This document shows positions 25,257 to 36,851 of a stretch of DNA of 64,000 nt, piece after piece (the stretch's first letter is position 1; each line of letters begins with the position of its first letter). Location: the NCBI GenBank assembly GCA_949317995.1, contig OX439050.1:23447839-23511838 (forward strand), given 5' to 3'. The notes under the pieces are model-generated. The model was given only the letters and a program-made list of their open reading frames with translations, had not been told where the DNA came from and did no database searches. Made by a program: the position numbers and the translations under genes. The DNA is from Acholoe squamosa (lineage: Eukaryota > Annelida > Polychaeta > Phyllodocida > Polynoidae).

Positions 25257-25965
25257 TCTCCTACTTAAGGAAGGGCCAACTGAAGTGTTGATACTTCTCT
25301 TTTGCACTCTTTTCAAAGTTTGTATGGATTCGCTGTTTGATAACCAGGAAAAAGTCAGTGTATAGTCCATTGTAATAGACGAGAATGCTCCACAATCCTA
25401 CATAGATGGGCTTTCATTTGTGGTAATAACTGGCTGAGCCATTCACCCTGTACGTACTATCCATACGACACAGTGCAGTGATTTGTTTGTCTCAGATATC
25501 TATAAATAGAAGCAATCTAGAAAATGTAATTAATGGACAAATAATCACAACACATAGTAAGGTCATTGAACCATATATGTATCTCAGTGAACATAAACCC
25601 ACTTGTTAAATGATTGATCGACCCTGCATTGCTTACAAGTGGCTTACGAACAGGCTCTGGTGTAATGGTTATATGCAGCACTCCCTTTGTAGCAATTGCC
25701 AAACCACTCAGCTGAAGGGGACTGTCATGCCCTTTTCCATGGTTTCTACTTTCAAGAACCCTCCCCGTTTCCTGCTTTTACTATAGAAATGTACATGCTT
25801 AGGTGCCATCCCTCACCCCACATGAATATATTTGTGGACATCTTTCTTACAAAAGTTTTTAAACAAGAATGATGTAAATTGCACAAGATGTGCTGACTGG
25901 ATTATCTGACGGGCACATCTAAGTTCTTAACTTCTCATGCATGGACTTCTTTTTGTTTATTCCAG

Positions 25966-28086
25966 ATGCAGGAGGCTCCTAGTTCTATCCTTATCACTGG
26001 TGCTAACCGTGGTTTGGGTTTGGAGTTCGTACGTCAGCTCCTCGCTCTTCCCACACCCCCAAAACACCTCTTTGCAACCTGCAGGAACCCAGAAAATGCA
26101 AAGGTATCTAAACACATCTGACTTGATGCTGGGAAATATTTGATAATATTAATTAATTCAAATCTTAAAGATACTTATATTTAGAACAACAATAGGAGCT
26201 TTATGAACATTTACAGAAATTCATTTCTGAAGTTGATAATCTAAATGAGGTTCTTTTCTTACAATGCAGCTGCAAAAGATGTAAATTCATTGAACCATAC
26301 ATGTAGCTTTGTAACAACTAAAATATCAAAAATGTAAACAATGTGACAGGTGTCATTGAGAGATAGTTTGAAATGACAAAACCTTCTTATTTCCAGGAAC
26401 TTCAAGAAATTGCCAAGTCTAATTCCACATTGAAAGTGCTGCAATTTGGTGAGTCTTATTGTTGGCCTCTGGTCCCTAACAAAATTATCAATTAGGTGAC
26501 AGATTTTTTAAGCCTTGTGTGTCCAAATGAAAAAAAATAAACATGTCAAATTTGTGCCTTCTAGTCATCGGTCTGTACTGTCAAGGAACCAGCTATTTTT
26601 GTTCATGTCTGAATGTACAAATTATTAATTAGGTGACAGATTTTTTAAGCCTTGTGTGTCCAAATTAAAAAAAAAAAACATGTCAAATTTGTGCCCTCTA
26701 GTCATCGGTCTGTACTGTCAAGGAACCAGCTATTTTTGTACATGTTTTGCAATCATTGAATCAATTTATCATGCATCAGTTCCTCCAAGGACATGAGGAA
26801 ATAATAGAATCCAATTTTGAAATAAGTTACCAGAAAAAAATCTTTTTACAGATGTAACCAATCATGATGCACTTCCAAGTATATGTGATGCTGTTGCTAA
26901 GGAATTAGATGGAGAAGGTCTCAACATGCTGATTAATAATGCTGGTGTTATGCCCCGCACATCGTTGGAAACTTTCACTGAACAGTGTCTGATTGACACT
27001 TTGAAAATCAACGCTGTCTCACCAATAGTGATAACTAAGGTAGTGTATAATTCAAATCCACAAGAATTACAACAGATCTCATTATAGGTGTATCCCTGAT
27101 GTTGCCCCTTTCTGGGAAATATACCTTTACTTATGAATTTGTAAAGCTATACAGTCACATGTGATTTATGATAAAGCTTTCTCTTTTTAAATATATCTAT
27201 TTCCCATTTCCCAAATTAAAGTTAAAAGAGTTTGACTTTCTTTGACAAATTGCAGGCATTCCTGCCTTTACTAAAACAAGCTGCCTCCAAGAGTGATGAT
27301 ACTAAACTCAGCTACCGTAGGGCAATGGTGATCAATCTATCAACAATACTGGCCAGTATAAGTGAAAACGCTGGTGGGATATATGAATACAGGATGACCA
27401 AGGTAGGTTTTAAACTATTTTCCATTATATAAATCCTTTATAGTCTTCATGTTATATAGATAGTTAACTAAGATATAATCGGTTGGTTTATATACAAGGC
27501 AATATATTCATTAAAAAAATACAGCACAACATATTTTGTAATAATTAATGGTAGATCCTTCTCGTAACCCCAGGACATTTACATGACAACAGGCTTCTGC
27601 ACATAGGCATGTGACAGAGGAGAGAGATGATGTAATTCTATAGTATGTTCTAGATAACCTCATGAGGTCATGATTCTTTACACCTTCAACCTTTTGAATG
27701 TCTAAAGCACAACGATAATTGTACAAATAAAACTTAAAATCTTGAAAATCAAAATAGAATTAATTGAATAATGAGTGTACCTTGTAGTGAGAAGTGACTC
27801 AAATCTCTCAATCCTCTTACTTAATACTGTTACTTTTAGAAATATTGTTTCTAAATTTCAGGCTGCATTGAACATGGGAACAAACTGCCTGTCCATTGAC
27901 CTGAAAAAGGATGGTATCCTGGCAATGCTCATCCACCCTGGCTGGGTTCAGACTGACCTCGGAGGCAGCAATGCTGCAGTTACAACAGCCGACAGCATCA
28001 GTGGTATGCTATCTGTATTCGCTACAGCATCTGAAGATCATGTGGGCCAGATGTACAGCTTCAAAGGCAACAGGATTGAGTGGTAA
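25966..28086 (+). CDS. Short-chain dehydrogenase/reductase, C-factor/sniffer-like
   Basis: Five exons (25966-26103, 26397-26448, 26852-27039, 27256-27402, 27862-28086) join in phase to 249 residues, the normal length of a classical SDR. The N terminus carries the NAD(P)-binding TGANRGLG motif, DVTN lies near residue 64, NNAG follows the central strand, and the catalytic Ser lies in NLSTILAS with YRMTK as the Tyr-xxx-Lys pair. The HPGWVQTDLGG segment after the active site is characteristic of the C-factor/sniffer (carbonyl-reductase-like) group. It should be a soluble NAD(P)H-dependent carbonyl reductase; the substrate cannot be inferred. The ATG directly follows an acceptor, so exon 1 is non-coding. 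Confidence 0.88.
26483..26745. repeat. Tandem duplication of about 126 bp in intron 2 of the dehydrogenase gene
   Basis: Copy 1 (26,483-26,608) and copy 2 (26,620-26,745) are almost identical and share aattaggtgacagatttttt and ctgtactgtcaaggaacc. The near identity points to a recent duplication. Confidence 0.8.
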
Positions 28087-28833
28087 TTCTAGGCCATAGC
28101 AGAAAGCCGACTGAATGATGTATTCTTACAGACATGTCAGAGTTTCAGATGCCTGCAACATTTCAGATGTTTGAGGTTGATAATTTAGTCTAGAAAAAAA
28201 TGTATAAAGAATTTTAGATGATTATTTCATAGTTTTCCTTATTGGTAAAGGTGTGCCCTATCCCAAAGCATCTATTTTTAGGTGTTTTGTTGAAAAACAT
28301 AGGGTATAAACCCCATTTATGAGTCCCCCAAAATAATCTTCAGATGTTTGGCCAATACTGAACTGACATGTCTGATTCTTATCATACCCTGGACAAATAG
28401 AATATTGCTGCTGTATTATATGATTATTGTAATCTATGTTTACTTTACTGTACATATTATGTTTTATTTACTATTATATTATTATTATTATTTACTTATA
28501 TTTATTTACCATAAATGACGGATATATTATAATGTACAATTTCACTACTATAGTGGGACAACTTGGACCATTAAGCGTTCCCTCCGCTGAAGCCTAAATA
28601 AACAGCTTTGAATTGAATTGGATTGAATAAAATTTATTTGAGCGAATGAACGTCGTTTTGGACTAATTGAGTATGTCAACTGCCTATGGTAGAATCTCCT
28701 GTTTTCAGAATCCCCTCCGACATTAGTTTTAACAGAATGGTATACCAACTGATATACCATCTCTTTGTCATCCATGCATTCATTATCCCCATTATTATCC
28801 TTATCCCCACTTCTAACCAAATATGTGCCAGGT
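28087..28833 (+). other. Dehydrogenase 3' UTR and flank up to the provirus
   Basis: AT-rich with no ORF of note. AATAAA at 28,597-28,602 is a likely poly(A) signal. The provirus begins about 240 bp after it, so the insertion lies just downstream of the gene. Confidence 0.5.
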
Positions 28834-28839
28834 AATATT
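28834..28839. repeat. Left target site duplication AATATT
   Basis: Six bases AATATT directly before the AGTAGT terminus, repeated at 63,547-63,552 directly after the ACTACT terminus. Six bp is the duplication length known for Polintons. The motif is itself palindromic, so it could also be read as an extension of the inverted repeat. Confidence 0.8.
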
Positions 28840-28849
28840 AGTAGTATAT

Positions 28850-28899
28850 ATATAGGTCTTCTTTGGATATTTCTAAAAAAATATCCAAAGAAGACCTAT
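28850..28899. repeat. Subterminal hairpin of the left end
   Basis: A 22-bp stem (tataggtcttctttggatat...) with a 6-bp loop, starting about 10 bp from the tip. The right end has the mirror copy at about 63,487-63,537. A position next to the terminus suggests a role in end recognition or replication start. Confidence 0.8.
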
Positions 28900-29067
28900 A
28901 TTTTTTGAATATCCAGAAAATACCTATTATTTTGGATATTAGGATTATTTTTGGAAATAGTAATCATATCATAAATTTTAAATACAAAAGAGAGGTCAAG
29001 TGGTTCTCATGTCACACGGTTCTTAGCTGAGCTTTCGGTACAGAGGAATGAACTAAGTGCACCAAGG

Positions 29068-29170
29068 ATTGAAGGAGGATTGAAGGATTGAAGGAGGATT
29101 GAAGGATTGAAGGAGGATTGAAGGAGGATTGAAGGATTGAAGGAGGATTGAAGGAGGATTGAAGGAGGAT
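29068..29170. repeat. Minisatellite in the left TIR
   Basis: Units ggattgaa and ggaggattgaa alternate about nine times. The right TIR has only about three units, so copy number changed after insertion or differs between ends. Confidence 0.8.
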
Positions 29171-29692
29171 TGTGGAACACGTTCAATTCCAGATCAGTGC
29201 TCTAAGGAACGGTGAGCGTTACTGAAACAGGAGGACCATTATGTATGGTTGCTTTCACCAACTGATGGGAGCATCACCCGTTCATGCTTCAACCAACAAT
29301 GGGAGCATCACCCGTTCATGCATCATCCGCTCTAAGTGGACAAGGTCGCAAGAATAGTCCAGATCTTTTACGCACTGAAGCTACACCTGGAGCTACAGAC
29401 AAGGAGGTTCGTGACATGAGGGCCGGACCTCTCCAATTAACCCCAGACATTGCGTTCCTTATATACTCCACCTCAGCAGTGAAATCATAAATGTGGTGTT
29501 ACACCTTTAAGTCTATGAACAAATAGACATTCAGTTTAAGAGGATATAGATTTTTTTCATCAGTTTGAGTGATTTAGGGACAGAGTTTTTTCTCCTCTAT
29601 TTTTTGATATGTTTCATTGATATCAGCAAAGAATATTTGCTGAGTTATTAGAGGAATTTACAGCGTTAGTTTACAATTGAAGCGATAGATTT

Positions 29693-30060
29693 ACATTCAA
29701 AACGCGGATTTTTTGTCCCCCTCTACCGAGAATAATATGAACTACATTCAAAACGCGGATTTTTTGTCCCCCTCTACCGAGAATAATATGAACTATCTCT
29801 GGCATGATATATGTAGCGCGCGGATCACCAATCTGCGCAATTCTCAAATAGCGCAGCGTAATTTTCTTGAACAGTTTGAATGATTCATGTATAGAGCTCT
29901 TTCTTTTCATTGTTTGATATATTTTATTGATATCAATAAAGAATACTTGCTCATAGCTTACAATTGAGACGATAGATTTCATCATATTCAGTTCGTAGAA
30001 CGCATTCTTGGGTTTCCCTCTACCGAGAATAATATGAACTATCTTTGTCCTGTTCTAGGT
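29693..30060. repeat. Inner boundary of the left TIR with partial duplicated copies
   Basis: A 49-bp unit containing acgcggattttttgtccccc is present twice in tandem (29,694-29,793). A further degenerate copy of the TIR's inner part plus this unit, with cgagaataatatgaactatc, occupies about 29,870-30,048. No ORF here is credible. Confidence 0.6.
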
Positions 30061-30089
30061 TATGTGGAACTAAATAATTTATGTACATA

Positions 30090-31150
30090 GCTTTTCCCAT
30101 CTTTTTGACACTAATCTGCGTGTCACATGACGAATTTAGGATAAGATCATGTCTCATGTCATTTTTCTCCATGTCCTTGACACTAGGTTCCATGTCACAT
30201 GTTGTTAAATTACTATTATCCCATGTCTTTGACACTGATCTGCGTGTCACACGGCGAATTTAGGATATGATCATGTCTCATGTCACTAGGTTCCATGTCA
30301 CATGTCAAATTACTATTATCCCATGTCATCATGTCTTTGTCACTGATCTGAGTGTCACACGGCGAATTTAGGATATGATCATGTCTCATGTCCTTTTTCT
30401 CCATGTCCTTGACACTAGGTTCCATGTCACATGACAAATTACTATTATCCCATGTCTTTGTCACTGATCTGAGTGTCACATGGCGAATTTAGGATATGAT
30501 CATGTCTCATGTCATTTTTCTCCATGTCCTTGACACTAGGTTCCATGTCACATGTCAAATTACTATTATCCCATGTCTTTGACACTGATCTGAGTGTCAC
30601 ACGGCGAATTTAGGATATGATCATGTCTCATGTCATTTTTCTCCATGTCCTTGACACTAGGTTCCATGTCACATGTCAAATTACTATTATCCCATGTCTT
30701 TGTCACTGATCTGAGTGTCAGTTAGCGAATTTAGGATATGATCATGTCTCATGTCATTTTTCTCCATGACCTTGACACTAGGTTCCATGTCACATGTCAA
30801 ATTACTATTATCCCATGTCTTTGTCACTGATCTGAGTGTCACACGGCGAATTTAGGATATGATCATGTCTCATGTCATTTTTCTCCATGTCCTTGACACT
30901 AGGTTCCATGTCACATGTCAAATTACTATTATCCCATGTCTTTGACACTGATCTGAGTGTCAGTTAGCGAATTTAGGATATGATCATGTCTCATGTCATT
31001 TTTCTCCATGACCTTGACACTAGGTTCCATGTCACATGTCAAATTACTATTATCCCATGTCTTTGTCACTGATCTGAGTGTCACATGGCGAATTTAGGAT
31101 ATGATCATGTCTCATGTCATTTTTCCATGTCCTTGTCATCAGGTTGTATG
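30090..31150. repeat. 121-bp tandem satellite, about nine units
   Basis: The phrase gaatttaggatatgatcatg recurs at 30,256, 30,364, 30,485, 30,606, 30,727, 30,848, 30,969 and 31,090, mostly at exactly 121-bp spacing, with one 108-bp unit. Each unit is built from shorter catgtc/gtcac words. Diverged outlying copies occur at about 33,345-33,380 and 33,553-33,700. Confidence 0.92.
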
Positions 31151-32263
31151 TTGTTAAATTACTGTAGTAAATTTTGTTATAACAAAGTGTGTAATTTTAG
31201 TTATAAAAGAATTTCGTTTTAACCAAATTATACAATATGAGAGCATTAGGGATCAATTAGACACACCCCCCACCTTCCTTACCCTGAGTTTCGTTATGCT
31301 GTAAACTCTCAAATAGTATATAGTCCTGCCACCTGTTGATATAGTAGAGTATTATATACGGCGCTGATGAATATCATTTTATTGATAAATCGAGACTGTT
31401 TGATGACGTTTAATGAAGTATTATGTAGACCTCTTAGGATTTTTTGGGATTATACCAGTAAGTTGGATTGAAGAAGTATAATGCAGATCTCAGGAGAATG
31501 TTTTTGGATTAAATATTGGTCTGGAGAGACCAGACCTTCAAAAATTCCAAATAGAAGATCTACGAACTCTTAAGCTAATGTTAGCCTAGACTTGAGTTAT
31601 ATTAGTATGATCCATGCATGAATTTATTTCTATATGTTCATGTACGAGTGTTATGATTATGGGTGTGCTACATTGATAAATGTTTTGAGAGATGACGTGT
31701 TATAAATAAATATTACCTAATGTTTTATTGGTATAGGCTATAGTTTATTGTATAAAAGATTTATATTGTATCGATATATTTCTTTATATAACATCATATT
31801 TTTATAGGACAGTGGTGTTCTAATACGTAGCTTTATGTAAAAAGAGAATAGTGCTGCCACCTGTTGATTTAGTATCGTATTACGTGGTTATTAACTCTTA
31901 ATGAAGTAAAATGTTGACCTCATAGGATTTTTTTTGATCATATTATAACATCTCACGTATAGTTGAGTTTTGAGATGCGTCTTATACGTAAGGTATTATG
32001 GTAGACTAGCTGAGCTGGTGTTTATTCTCTGTTATAGGAAAAATCTTTTCTTAGGACAAAGCAATATATTTTTCTTCACCCTTTAAATACTGTAAATGGA
32101 TTATTGTATTTCTTGCTGTAGATTATGATATTACATTGATAAAGTCTTATTTATTTTTTATTTCACTTTTTTATTTATTTTTTAAGAGAGAATATTATCA
32201 TAGTATTTTTTTATGTACTGCGTATCATAATTGAAAATAAAACATTTTGTATGAAAATTGAGT

Positions 32264-32506
32264 ATGATGCACTCTTATGTTGGTTACAGACGTGTTTGTC
32301 TCCTATGTGGTAGGAAATCCTTTAAGGTTCGCTTATGTTTTGTACTTGTTGAATGTTACGATACTATCATAATTAATAAAGTGCTAGAGAGAAATTTTAA
32401 TGAAATTTTATCGAAGTTTTTAATTAAACATTTTATGACAGATGGTATGTCAGCTTTTTATTTCTATTTTTGCTATTTATTTTTATTTTCCACTGTTTTC
32501 TTATGA
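32264..32506 (+). CDS. Small ORF with CxxCGRK motif (doubtful)
   Basis: About 80 residues with ATG at 32,264. A VCLLCGRKSF segment and an amphipathic middle look protein-like, but the C terminus is a run of Phe/Tyr typical of AT-rich noise. A gtatgt donor-like site at 32,443 could end a coding exon before that run. No family is recognised; it may be a gene remnant. Confidence 0.2.
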   Translation: MMHSYVGYRRVCLLCGRKSFKVRLCFVLVECYDTIIINKVLERNFNEILSKFLIKHFMTDGMSAFYFYFCYLFLFSTVFL

Positions 32507-33381
32507 ATTGCGCATTAAACACAGTTTTATATTGCTAGTCTTAAAGGGTGAAGACTGGAAGCTTTCCCACCCTTAACCACTTTAGGTCTTATCCTATATA
32601 TATTAAGATAAATGTTATTATTGTAATCATTATCTCAAGATAATTTTCTTAATTCATATATTTTTTATAAGTTTTTTAAAGTTGACGATGCTTGAAGTTA
32701 AAAAAAAGTGATTTTTGAACAGAAAAAAAATTATGAGTCTTGTATTTAGAAGATTAAAGATGGATTTTTCACTATATTACTTCTTATAGAGCTAAAGACC
32801 CAGGGTCAAAATGTCACAACTTTCCCAGAGAATACTGCGTTCAGATAATGTCTTGAGCAAAACAAGGATATTAATCATGTCTTCCAGATAACGTTCTGAA
32901 CAAAACAAGGACATAAATTATGCATCAGTACATACGTACTTAGTTCTTTAGTTTGATTATTCCAATAATTAAAAGATTTTCAATAATAGAGTAATTGTTT
33001 ATTGTTTTCTCATACAGATTTCAATAGAATAGCGTATTGCATAATGAATAGTGTTCTTTTAAAAGCCACACGGAAGGCTAGTATATACCTTATAGCCAAG
33101 ATACATATGTCAGGTTATATAACCGTACATGATGAAATATATGAATTTTGGTTAAGTGATTCATAATTATTAACAAGCGTAGCTATAAAATATGAATGTT
33201 TTCTTGGATAAACAGAATTACTACCTTAATCTCCAGTGTATAAAAGTCAGCGCGTATATAAGAAGCATTTATAATTTTAATGCTGTTTTTTCAGTAAATA
33301 TACCCTTCAACTTGAGGAAATATTATAAGACGCAGTGGTCTTTAACATTTATCTGAGTGTCATATGACGAACTTAGGATTA

Positions 33382-33552
33382 GGGATGTAAGTCAGGCATG
33401 GGCAAAAATCAGGAAGCCATACATTTACTTGATATAAAAGCCATCTATTTTTCCAAAAGTCTCTCTTTACCACTTGTATAAGGAAAGTAGATGGCATTCA
33501 AAATTTTCAGAAATCAGGAAATCCTGATAAATCCTGAAGACTTACATCCCTG
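33382..33552. mobile_element. hAT-like MITE inserted in the provirus
   Basis: Ends gggatgtaagtc / gacttacatccctg are the same family as the host copy at 11,978-12,120. Flanks taggatta and taggataa form an 8-bp target duplication within a diverged copy of the 121-bp satellite unit, showing insertion after that unit existed. Confidence 0.7.
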
Positions 33553-33835
33553 TAGGATAAGATCATGTCTCATGTTATTTTTCCATGTTATATGTCGTTA
33601 AATTACTATTATTTCATGTCTTTGACACTAATCTAAGTGTCATATGACGAATTTAGGATATTATCATGTCTCATGTCATTTTTCCATCTCACATACAGAT
33701 CTCAGGAGAATGTTTTTGGATTAAAGTGAGTATATAAGAAGCACCTATAATCTTTATGCTGTTTTTTCAGTAAATATACCCTTCAACTTGAGGAAACATA
33801 AGACGCAGTAGGGAATGTCTTTAATATGCAAGACA

Positions 33836-36161
33836 TTATGGTATGTTTGAACGTAGAGGTATTAACTCAAAAATTTCTCTGCTTGTGCTAGCTTGGCCTG
33901 AAGTTGGTCTATATATAGGAGATCTGTTTCTTTTTTTTCGAGCCTTTAATATTATGACAATGCTTGTTATCATAAGTAAAGGAATGATTACACCAAATGA
34001 TACAGACACAATAAAAGATGAAGATGCCGTTGAAGAGTTAACAGAATCGTTTGGAAGAGACTCTCTTGTGCTATTCATCAAGGAGGGGCTTGAAGTTGAC
34101 ATTTTCTGATCTGTTACTGTATGTGAGAGGGAAGAGCTGCTCCTTAAGGCGTGGCTTAAAGTCGTCAGTTTGTGCTCTCTTGGTACAGCTGAAAGGGGAG
34201 AGCTGCTCTTCAAGGCGGGGCTTAAGGTTGACAGCTCCTCATGGTTTGGTATATAAGAAGCAGGAGTGTTGGGCTGATCTTCCAGATGAAATCCTTCTCC
34301 AGACAGTGAAGACGTTGTCATAGTATCCTCATATTGATAGTCTCTTTCTTGAGGAGCAGTTGTGGTTTGCTGTTCAGACGTCTTAATCAAGGTAAGTTTT
34401 TCTCTGAAAAGAAAGGTTATATTATTTTAATGTATGTTAGGTAATTTTTGTTAAGATATTTCTGAAAATATAAGGTTATTATGTCTTTTCAAAAACTAGA
34501 ACAGAGTTAAAGAAAATATAACAACGTTTATATGGTTTTGGATTCAGGATTTCTTAAGACATTTTTAAGGTTATAAAGTCTCTTCAGTGACTTAAAAAGA
34601 TATATAGAAAATATTTTGACGTCGTTGGCATTTTCGTACAAGTCGTGGTTTATATAAAACAAATTAAAGTGTTATAATAATTAGTAAAAATATAGAAATA
34701 CCTTGAAGTAGCCTCTTTTTCAATGACAGTAGATGTATAGGCAGCAGGAGTGGAAGCAGGGATATAGATGGTGCGTCTATATATGATCGAAGTAGGGATA
34801 TAGGTACTAGGCTTGAAGGTGGAAGTAGGCTTGTAGACAGTAGGTTTGTAGGTGGTAGTAGACTTATAGATTATAGTAGACAGAGTAGAAGTTTTTGTTG
34901 TGGTTGATTTTGCTTTCATCAGATGATATTCTGTGAGACGGATATATTTTCCTTCTGTTGGAAGGTAGACATGAGTTTTCCTGTTAAAATAGGACGTTAA
35001 CTTTATCAGTGTTATAACAGAATTATTTTTGAAACATTTGACAGTATAGACAATGTGTTATAACAGATTTGAACTACGATCTCTTTTATTGTATCAGATT
35101 TGGCACGGTGCCAGGACACTGCAGGGCTTTTGACAGGATTTTTTGCAATGCGCCAATTGCACACTTTTTAGCAAATACAATGCGCCATTCTGTAAATGAA
35201 TGGTCATTCTAGCCATTTAAATGCGACATTTAGGCATTAAATGCGTGTATTGCGCACTGCGCAGCCCTGTTAAAAGCCCTGGGACAGCGTCGAATTAAAG
35301 ATTCTAGTCTATGATCTCATATTTTCAATAGCACTACTTTTAGCATGGTCTAAAGCTGAATACATATTTATTTTTTTAGCTAGCAGAGAAAAAAATTAGG
35401 AATTTACATGTGAGCACTAATAAGGCCATAGGAACTCAGGTTACAGTTTACTGTCCGAGCCGTTTTGAAATTTGATGAGGCATTTTTTCATTATTCATTA
35501 TATAGGTAGCACTGCCTTGAAATCTTCAGGTTGTATATGCCACCATGTTATTGACATTCCTGGCATTGTAAGCTTTAATTTGATACCAAATATGCCCTCC
35601 TTTGCTCATTCCTACCATGTCTAAATACATTTTTGAAAAATTCTACAATATTTTTTTAGATAATGAATAATGAAATTTTCTCATCCGGCCCTTTAAATGT
35701 ATGCGGGCGGTGGACGGTAAACTATAATATGAGTTCTATTGGCCTAACAGAAAATTGCTCTGAGATTAGTATTTTTGGTTAAGAAATATTATTTTAGAGT
35801 GTAAGAGTAAAAATTTCGACGAATTACTATTCAGTAAAATAGGATAATAAATCCTTTTAAATTACCTGCATGTCCCTGCTTCACAAGAATAGAGAGCAAC
35901 TTTCGAGGAAACTTGCTCTAAGAAAGGGAATCGGTTTCTTCCATACTGTATTTCCTGCGTTTGGTCGTTACTTTGTGTCCTGATTTCTGAAGTGATTAAA
36001 GTTTTGTGTGTCAGTTCCATTTGAATCCAACATGTTAGATTAGGACTCTGGCAGGAAATAATGCTATCCTCTAAGAAAGAGCATGAACAATTTTCTTTTG
36101 TTCCCACTCCTAGACAAGCAGGGACAAGAACGAATATTAGGAAATAAGTCCACATCTTCAC
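33836..36161 (-). CDS. Three-exon mucin-like type I membrane glycoprotein
   Basis: Exons on the minus strand: 36161-35866, 34980-34702 and 34403-33836. Both introns have GT-AG ends and both junctions are phase 2 with agreeing frames, giving about 380 residues. Exon 1 encodes a signal peptide (KMWTYFLIFVLVPACLGVG) and a Cys-containing segment of about 75 residues with NCSC, SCQSPNLTC and SCEAGTC. Exon 2 is Thr/Tyr/Pro/Lys-rich with repeated YKPT/YIPTS units. Exon 3 is Ser/Thr-rich, then has one hydrophobic span (FIVSVSFGVIIPLLMITSIV) and a basic cytoplasmic tail of about 38 residues. The layout is that of a heavily O-glycosylated surface protein. It is the only convincing minus-strand gene of the element. 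It could be a virion or cell-surface glycoprotein or a captured host receptor; no family is recognised. Confidence 0.7.
35122..35281. mobile_element. hAT-like MITE in intron 1 of the glycoprotein gene
   Basis: A 160-bp element with ends cagggcttttgacagg / cctgttaaaagccctg and imperfect 8-bp flanks ggacactg and ggacagcg. The interior is rich in atgcgc words. It sits between exons 1 and 2 and would be removed by splicing. Confidence 0.7.
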
Positions 36162-36851
36162 TGTGAGCTAGATGACGAAGAACTAGAGAATAACCTAGAT
36201 CTTTCTTTAACCTAACTAGTTTAGCTGTAGAAAAAGGTATTAATACGAGTGAATGAGAAAAGACTGACAATGAGCCTTTAACTAAAAGTAGGGTGAGTCA
36301 TAGTCTTCTTAGATAAAATAGATAAGTACCCGTTTCGAGTTTCCATGACTAGATAACAGCGAAGTAGTTCAGCTTGTCGATGGTATGAGAGGATTTCGCT
36401 GAAACTTAGGCATCTTTTAGGTCCTAAAAGAAAATAATCCTTGCTTCTTGACATGATTTTCCGCTTTTGAAGCTGTAAATCCTACGTTAGGTCTTAGAAT
36501 ATTATATTTTGCAGAAGAAGCTTCTGGCGAAATTAACCCGGAAGTTCAAGTTAATCATTTTGGTTCCTGTATGATCTAGTAGTTTTCAAATTTTTTACCT
36601 AGCCGTAAAGTCTCGGACCACCAAAATATTTCTCACTATAATTTATTGTAGCTTAACCACCTTAAAAACCAGCATATAATCATTATAATCGTGCATTATA
36701 ATTATAAATTTTTATTTTCATCTTTTATGTATGAAATATAGGTTTGACCAATTCAGTTTTTTTCTGTTGGTTTGCGTGTGTATCTACCTATATTTCGGTC
36801 TGAACTGTGCCTAATGATTCAATAGTGCTCATAAGTTTTTTAATGTTGCCT

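Larger units (their letters stand above)
23712..25965 (+). other. First intron of the dehydrogenase gene
   Basis: Starts with gtaagt and ends with a ttattccag acceptor just before the ATG. It is AT-rich with no coding exon seen. It contains the (GTT)n tract at its start, a G-run at 24,859 and the 46-bp perfect palindrome. Confidence 0.45.
28840..29692 (+). repeat. Left terminal inverted repeat (about 853 bp)
   Basis: Matches the complement of 62,896-63,546 over its length. It contains a subterminal hairpin at 28,850-28,899, an inserted stretch at about 28,963-29,060 absent from the right copy, and an expanded ggaggattgaagg minisatellite (29,068-29,170). The inner edge is in the gatagattt motif, after which left and right arms differ. 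Confidence 0.9.
31151..33835. other. AT-rich left-arm DNA with diverged repeats
   Basis: About 2.7 kb mostly without genes. Repeated pieces include tgccacctgttgat (31,329 and 31,857), ctcaggagaatgtttttgga (31,490 and 33,702) and a block of about 90 bp around gctgttttttcagtaaatat (33,241-33,340 and 33,726-33,805). These show that the region grew by segmental duplication. One AT-rich ORF at 32,264-32,506 is listed separately. Confidence 0.55.

Noticed and set aside
29671-29985. Minus-strand ORF of 104 residues at the inner TIR edge
   Set aside because: It merely translates the tandem 49-bp repeat (HIILGRGGQKIRVLN appears twice); no start context or independent evidence.
30020-30479. Minus-strand ORFs with repeated DMEPSVKDMEKKDMRHD phrases
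   Set aside because: These are translations of the 121-bp satellite; the period is not a multiple of 3 (121), so the frame cannot be maintained across units.
30090-31150. CRISPR-like array
   Set aside because: Repeats are contiguous without unique spacers, and the genome is eukaryotic.
33843-34323. Plus-strand ORFs of about 90 residues opposite glycoprotein exon 3
   Set aside because: The minus-strand exon has a full domain logic and splice sites; the plus-strand ORFs are its shadow.
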